This document shows, in pieces, positions 60,210 through 64,000 of a stretch of DNA of 64,000 bases. This stretch comes from Pseudomonas jinjuensis (GTDB lineage: Bacteria > Pseudomonadota > Gammaproteobacteria > Pseudomonadales > Pseudomonadaceae). The stretch covers positions 248,001 through 312,000 of the forward strand of contig NZ_FNIJ01000005.1 of NCBI RefSeq assembly GCF_900103845.1. Reading direction: 5' to 3'. The position numbers and the translations under genes were made by a program. The notes beneath the pieces are model-generated. The model was given only the letters and a program-made list of their open reading frames with translations, was not told the DNA's origin and ran no database searches. Every line of letters begins with the position of its first letter. Position 1 is the stretch's first letter.

Positions 60210-61271
60210 TCATGTATCGCAGGCTGGGCGACTGTCCGCAGTTTCGACGCCAGGCAGCGACGCCAAGAATCCTTTGCCCATCAGCATCGAGGGTGTGTAG
60301 TACCCGCGCGCCTGGCTCCCAATGCAGTGGCTGGAGATTGCCAGCGCGGTTTCGACCGTCAGGGTGTAGACGCTTGGTGCCGAAAAGGTCATGGCGACTT
60401 TTCTGCCATCGGCAGCAACCGCCTCGCCCCAGAACTGGGTCCGGTGAACGGCTCTCTGGGTTTCGTCAGGCCCGCCGGGGAAGATCTTTTCGGCCAGGCG
60501 CATGAGCCAGCGCTGAACCCTGGGTAACGTCAAGGCCCCTCTGAATGGCGAAGTCAGGCGCATCAGGATGCCCAGGCTCAGCGGCAGGGCCGTGTACACC
60601 ATGCCATCCGGGGTGTTCGTCGATATTCCGGCCGTATAGACATCGGCCCACGGAATGGTCACGCCCCAGCGGCTGCGATCCCGAAACGGAATCCGCCGAA
60701 TGCGATAGGCGTTGGCAACGGTCTTGAGCTGGTGTCCACGCCTTACCAGGCCGCCCATCTCGATGCCTTCCACCAGTGTCTTGATGGTGCCCACACTGGG
60801 GCGGGTGCCGAAGGAAAACGCCAGGTCGATGCGGGTCGCCTCAGGCAGTCGATCCTTGAGGCTCGCGGCCAGGCAGTCAGTGGGGACGATGTCGAAGCCG
60901 GCGCCGGGACAGAGAATGATGCCGGCTTCCCGGGCGCGCTCATCAAGTTGGTGGCACGCCTGGAAGACCGGGACTTCTCCGGTTATGTCCACGTAATGCA
61001 CGCCGGCCGCCAGGCAGGCATTTACCAGTGCCTGCGCCGTCGACGAGAAGGGCCCCGCGCAGTTCAGCACGACACCGATGCCCTGAATGCTGGATGCGGC
61101 TTGCTGCACATCGAACGCGCGGTATTCAAGGTTCAGCTCGTCGGCCAGCGGGCGCAGTTTGGCTGCCGAGCGACCCGCGATGACGATATCCAGTCTGCGC
61201 CTTGCCGCTTCACGGACCATCAACTCACCGGTATAGCCATAGGCACCGTAGATCAAGATTCTTGCGTTCAT
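60210..61271 (-). CDS. Saccharopine dehydrogenase-like NAD(P)-binding protein (trans-enoyl reductase-like)
   Basis: The 353-residue protein has an N-terminal Rossmann domain (ILIYGAYGYTGELMVREAARR) and VVLNCAGPFSSTAQALVNAC, then HYVDITGEVPVF, as in saccharopine dehydrogenase-like and trans-acting enoyl reductase proteins. It is the last of a three-gene - strand operon with a hydrolase and a BVMO. The reaction is unknown; reduction of an enoyl or keto intermediate is possible. Confidence 0.8.
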   Translation of the reverse strand: MNARILIYGAYGYTGELMVREAARRRLDIVIAGRSAAKLRPLADELNLEYRAFDVQQAASSIQGIGVVLNCAGPFSSTAQALVNACLAAGVHYVDITGEVPVFQACHQLDERAREAGIILCPGAGFDIVPTDCLAASLKDRLPEATRIDLAFSFGTRPSVGTIKTLVEGIEMGGLVRRGHQLKTVANAYRIRRIPFRDRSRWGVTIPWADVYTAGISTNTPDGMVYTALPLSLGILMRLTSPFRGALTLPRVQRWLMRLAEKIFPGGPDETQRAVHRTQFWGEAVAADGRKVAMTFSAPSVYTLTVETALAISSHCIGSQARGYYTPSMLMGKGFLASLPGVETADSRPACDT

Positions 61272-61274
61272 GGA

Positions 61275-62228
61275 TCATCTACCGTCGGTATCGCGGTTGT
61301 CGCGAAAAGAAGGCGTACCGCCCAGGGTCCGCCTGAAGAAAGCGATCTGGTCGGTCACCGCGGTTTCAAAACCTGCGCCGACATAGACAGCGAAATGCCC
61401 CATGCCCTCGTATCGGCGCAACTCGCCTTTGTTCGCGAGTTCGGCAACACGGACAGCCGCTTTGGGCGAAACGACCGAGTCCTCCATGCAGGCCTGAACC
61501 AGAATCGGACAGCGCAGTTGTTTCGCAAGCGTTATCGGGCGGTACAGGGAGAGCGTCAGGGCGAAACGCGCGCTCATCTGATTGCGCCAACCGGATGTGG
61601 CGATGGCCTGGTAACCGTCCCATGCCTCCGGTGAGCTCAAGGCCGCGAAGTCCCCGTGACGTCCCACCACGGGTATCAGCAGCGGGTCTTTGCCTATCAG
61701 GCCATGCAGCTGATCGACCAGCCCCAGGGCGCTCAGCTGAAGCAGGTTGCCCAGCCCTGCATAACCCAGGAACATGCCCACCGAGGCAAGGCCATCCATC
61801 ATCGGATTCTGCGCTACGACGGCCGCGATCCTGTGGTCCCTGGCGGCGATGCTGGTGACATGGCCCCCCGAGAACGAAGTGCCCCACAGCGCGATGCGTG
61901 CAGGATCGACGCCGCCCTGGCAGCGAGCGAAAGCGATGGCGGCCCGCCAATCGGCGAGCTGGTTCGCTACCGTGAGCAACTGCCGGGGTTTGCCGCCGCT
62001 ATCCCCGAAATAACGGTAGTCGAAGACCAGAACCCGATAGCCCTCGGCGACGAACCGCTCCGCGAACGGCGCCAGGCCCGAAGCTCGGGTGCCGCCCAGG
62101 CCATGGGCCATGACGATGCAGGGCAGGGCTTCCGAGCCTGCGTCCGCCGGGTGATAGAACCATGCCCTGCATTGAGTCTCCTGGCTGGCGAAGGAGACGT
62201 TCATGCGCTTGAACCGAGGCGACTTCAT
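61275..62228 (-). CDS. Alpha/beta hydrolase
   Basis: The 317-residue protein has the oxyanion HG motif (VMAHGLGGTRASG), the nucleophile elbow GTSFSGGH with probable Ser118, and acid/His segments near the C-terminus (MGHFAVYVG). Next to a Baeyer-Villiger monooxygenase it would hydrolyse the ester or lactone that the BVMO makes from a ketone. It starts 15 bp after the BVMO stop and ends 3 bp before the reductase-like gene. Confidence 0.88.
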   Translation of the reverse strand: MKSPRFKRMNVSFASQETQCRAWFYHPADAGSEALPCIVMAHGLGGTRASGLAPFAERFVAEGYRVLVFDYRYFGDSGGKPRQLLTVANQLADWRAAIAFARCQGGVDPARIALWGTSFSGGHVTSIAARDHRIAAVVAQNPMMDGLASVGMFLGYAGLGNLLQLSALGLVDQLHGLIGKDPLLIPVVGRHGDFAALSSPEAWDGYQAIATSGWRNQMSARFALTLSLYRPITLAKQLRCPILVQACMEDSVVSPKAAVRVAELANKGELRRYEGMGHFAVYVGAGFETAVTDQIAFFRRTLGGTPSFRDNRDTDGR

Positions 62229-62243
62229 CGTTGCGCCTCCGCA

Positions 62244-63737
62244 TCACGCCGAACGCAACCGGCTGACCGAGGCCACGCCAGTCGCTCGCTCGAACTGCAG
62301 GATGCCGTCCTCGATCGGCTGCTCTAGCAGCATCTGCGAGTCGCGCTCGTAGTGCATCAGCACCTTCCAGGGCAGCTTCCTGCCCTGGCGGGGCATGATC
62401 TCCTTGGCCCGTTGCACGTAGCCGGACTGCAGGGTGTCCAGCATGCCGATCCCGAGGGAGCAATCGTCCCGGTCCTTCGGTGTCACCACGGCGATGTCAT
62501 GGGCTTCCATATGGCGCAGCAGGCGGCAGATGTATTCGCCGGCCAGGTCGGCCTTGAGGGTCCAGGGGGCATTGGTGTAGCCGAAGATCCAGGCCATGTT
62601 CGGTACGTTCTGGATCAGCAGCCCCTTGTACGTCATGGCATCGCGCAATTGTCTGGACTGCCCGTCGACCCGCATGTCGATGCCGCCGAGCATCAGCAGG
62701 TTGAGCCCTGTCGCCGTGACGATGATGTCGGCGTCGATCTGCTTCCCCGACTTCAGTCGGATGCCCGTTTCCGTCAGGGTATCGATGTGATCGGTGACGA
62801 CCGACGCTCGCCCGTTCTTCAGGGCCTTGAAAAGATCGGCATCGGGAACGGCACACAGGCGTTCGTCCCAGGGCATGTATTTGGGCGTGAAGTGCGCCAT
62901 GTCGACGCTCGGCCCCAGATGTCGGCGGGTCTGCCACAGGAAGAAACGGCGCATTGCCCTCGGCCAGCGGCGGCAGGCCTCGTAGAGCCAGCGCTGGAGC
63001 AGGATGTTGCGTTGACGGGCGAAGCCATAGACCCACTTCGACGGCAGGAAACGCTCAAGAACGGCGGAGATCCTGTCGAGTCCGGGGATGGAAAATATGT
63101 ACGACGGGGAGCGTTGGAGCATGGTGACATGGGCCGCCTTGTCGGCCATGGCCGGCACAAGGGTTACCGCGGTCGCGCCGCTGCCGATGACCACGACCGT
63201 CTTGCCGCTGTAGTCGAGATCTTCCGGCCAGTGCTGAGGATGGATCCTGATGCCCTTGAACCTGTCTTCACCGGGAAACCTGGGCAGGAAGCCGGCATCG
63301 TGATCGTAATAACCGGTGCAACTGATGAAGAAGTCGCAGGTGTATTGGCGCGCTTCTCCGCTGGCCTCATCGATGGCGTCGAGCGTCCACTGGCGCTGCT
63401 GGCTGGACCAGTCGGCGCGCAGGATTTTCAACCCGTAGTGAATCTTCTTGTCCACACCGAACTGCTTGGCGGTATCGGCGATGTACTGGCGAATGGCAGG
63501 TCCATCGGCGAGCACCTTCAATTCGTTCCAGGGACGGAATTGATAGCCAAAACTGAACATGTCCGAATCCGAACGAATACCCGGATAGCGGAACAGGTCC
63601 CAGGTTCCGCCCAACTGCTTGCGCCGTTCCAGGATGGCCAGTTTCTTGTGGGGAAATGCACGCTGTACATGGCACGCCGTACCGATGCCGGAGAGGCCGG
63701 CGCCAACGATCAGGACGTCGAAATGCTGCGCTTTCAT
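62244..63737 (-). CDS. Flavin-dependent Baeyer-Villiger monooxygenase
   Basis: The 497-residue protein has the FAD loop GAGLSG (residues 12-17), the BVMO fingerprint FKGIRIHPQHW (F160-x-G-x3-H-x3-W170), and the NADPH loop VVIGSGATAVTL. It inserts oxygen next to a ketone to give an ester or lactone. The start at 63737 has GGAG upstream; a 13-residue longer form is less likely. The operon is divergent from an AraC-type gene. Confidence 0.92.
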   Translation of the reverse strand: MKAQHFDVLIVGAGLSGIGTACHVQRAFPHKKLAILERRKQLGGTWDLFRYPGIRSDSDMFSFGYQFRPWNELKVLADGPAIRQYIADTAKQFGVDKKIHYGLKILRADWSSQQRQWTLDAIDEASGEARQYTCDFFISCTGYYDHDAGFLPRFPGEDRFKGIRIHPQHWPEDLDYSGKTVVVIGSGATAVTLVPAMADKAAHVTMLQRSPSYIFSIPGLDRISAVLERFLPSKWVYGFARQRNILLQRWLYEACRRWPRAMRRFFLWQTRRHLGPSVDMAHFTPKYMPWDERLCAVPDADLFKALKNGRASVVTDHIDTLTETGIRLKSGKQIDADIIVTATGLNLLMLGGIDMRVDGQSRQLRDAMTYKGLLIQNVPNMAWIFGYTNAPWTLKADLAGEYICRLLRHMEAHDIAVVTPKDRDDCSLGIGMLDTLQSGYVQRAKEIMPRQGRKLPWKVLMHYERDSQMLLEQPIEDGILQFERATGVASVSRLRSA

Positions 63738-63807
63738 GGGAGTCTCCAAAGACCGTTCTTGTTCTGTGAAGGCCATACTGCACCGACCCTGTCGCCTTGC
63801 TCTTGAT

Positions 63808-63840
63808 CCTGCGAGACATTCTTTTTACCCTGCGAGACAT
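63808..63840. promoter_or_regulatory. Two 12-bp direct repeats, probable AraC-type operator
   Basis: CCTGCGAGACAT occurs at 63808-63819 and again at 63829-63840, spaced 21 bp (two helical turns), as AraC-family proteins often need. It lies between the divergent BVMO operon and AraC gene; the second copy runs into the regulator's start codon. Confidence 0.6.
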
Positions 63841-64000
63841 GTCAGAAATGGTCCGGTCCGCAGGTATGAAAGGCTTCTCCAGGCTCTTGCGCGAGCTTGG
63901 CGTGAACCCGCAGCCGTTGCTCGGCAAGCATGGCCTGCCGCAGGACCTGGGCGAGAATGACGATGAAATGGTGTCGCTGCGCGCGATCGTCGCCCTCATG
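63839..64000 (+). CDS. AraC-type regulator, N-terminal part (continues past window)
   Basis: The 54 visible codons begin MSEMVRSAGMKGFSRLLREL with NPQPLLGKHGLPQDL. This is the usual start of the AraC ligand-binding domain found in regulators beside BVMO/hydrolase operons (GFxxLxxELGxDPxxLLxxxGL). The DNA-binding domain lies outside the window. It is probably the activator of the 60210-63737 operon. Confidence 0.75.
   Translation, partial: MSEMVRSAGMKGFSRLLRELGVNPQPLLGKHGLPQDLGENDDEMVSLRAIVALM

Overview
The window looks like a Pseudomonas-type gammaproteobacterial chromosome. Base composition is very GC-rich, genes are tightly packed with ATGA and TGATG overlaps, and 29310-29760 carries head-to-head palindromes of the TGTAGGAGCGAGC type familiar from Pseudomonas REP elements. 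No rRNA, tRNA, CRISPR array or intact transposase was seen.

Region A (1-49855) is one large catabolic island, nearly all on the + strand. It holds five Rieske oxygenase alpha subunits, four SnoaL/NTF2-fold domains (one fused to a Rieske protein), eight short-chain dehydrogenases, two NADPH-dependent MDR reductases, two FAD_binding_2 flavoproteins (one Tat-exported with a cytochrome c partner), a GMC oxidoreductase, two DUF1329 proteins and an RND permease. It also holds a 2-oxoacid dehydrogenase set (E1 alpha, E1 beta, free lipoyl carrier, minimal E2), a DUF35/thiolase-like pair, a CoA ligase, three acyl-CoA dehydrogenases, and a convergent enoyl-CoA hydratase / 3-hydroxyacyl-CoA dehydrogenase / thiolase operon. 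One ferredoxin reductase (41645) and one Rieske ferredoxin (46194) could feed all the oxygenases. A module resembling LvaA/LvaB/LvaC of levulinate catabolism lies at 46548-49855. A TetR regulator sits in the middle (33822), and six copies of one dyad (AAACA-N9-GTTT core, best form TAAAACA-N8-TGTTTTA) precede the operons. I infer a single TetR-controlled regulon. The gene set suits a hydrophobic, probably polycyclic or alkyl-branched compound (steroid-, terpenoid- or aryl-alkanoate-like). The substrate cannot be read from the sequence.

Region B (49857-50373) is a recombination scar: a 48-bp remnant of a V4R-type regulator gene and a truncated CBS-domain gene. Region C (50374-58463) is a resorcinol/hydroxyquinol-type cluster on the - strand: FAD monooxygenase, maleylacetate reductase, intradiol dioxygenase, MFS transporter, tautomerase and outer-membrane protein. 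A divergent sigma54-dependent XylR/DmpR-type activator flanks it, with a -24/-12 promoter and a perfect 12-bp inverted repeat between them.

Region D (58464-64000) is mixed: a 30-codon microORF, a B3/B4-domain protein, a LysE-type transporter fragment, a 172-bp MITE-like element, a saccharopine-dehydrogenase-like / alpha-beta hydrolase / Baeyer-Villiger monooxygenase operon (- strand), and the start of a divergent AraC-type regulator with two direct repeats upstream.
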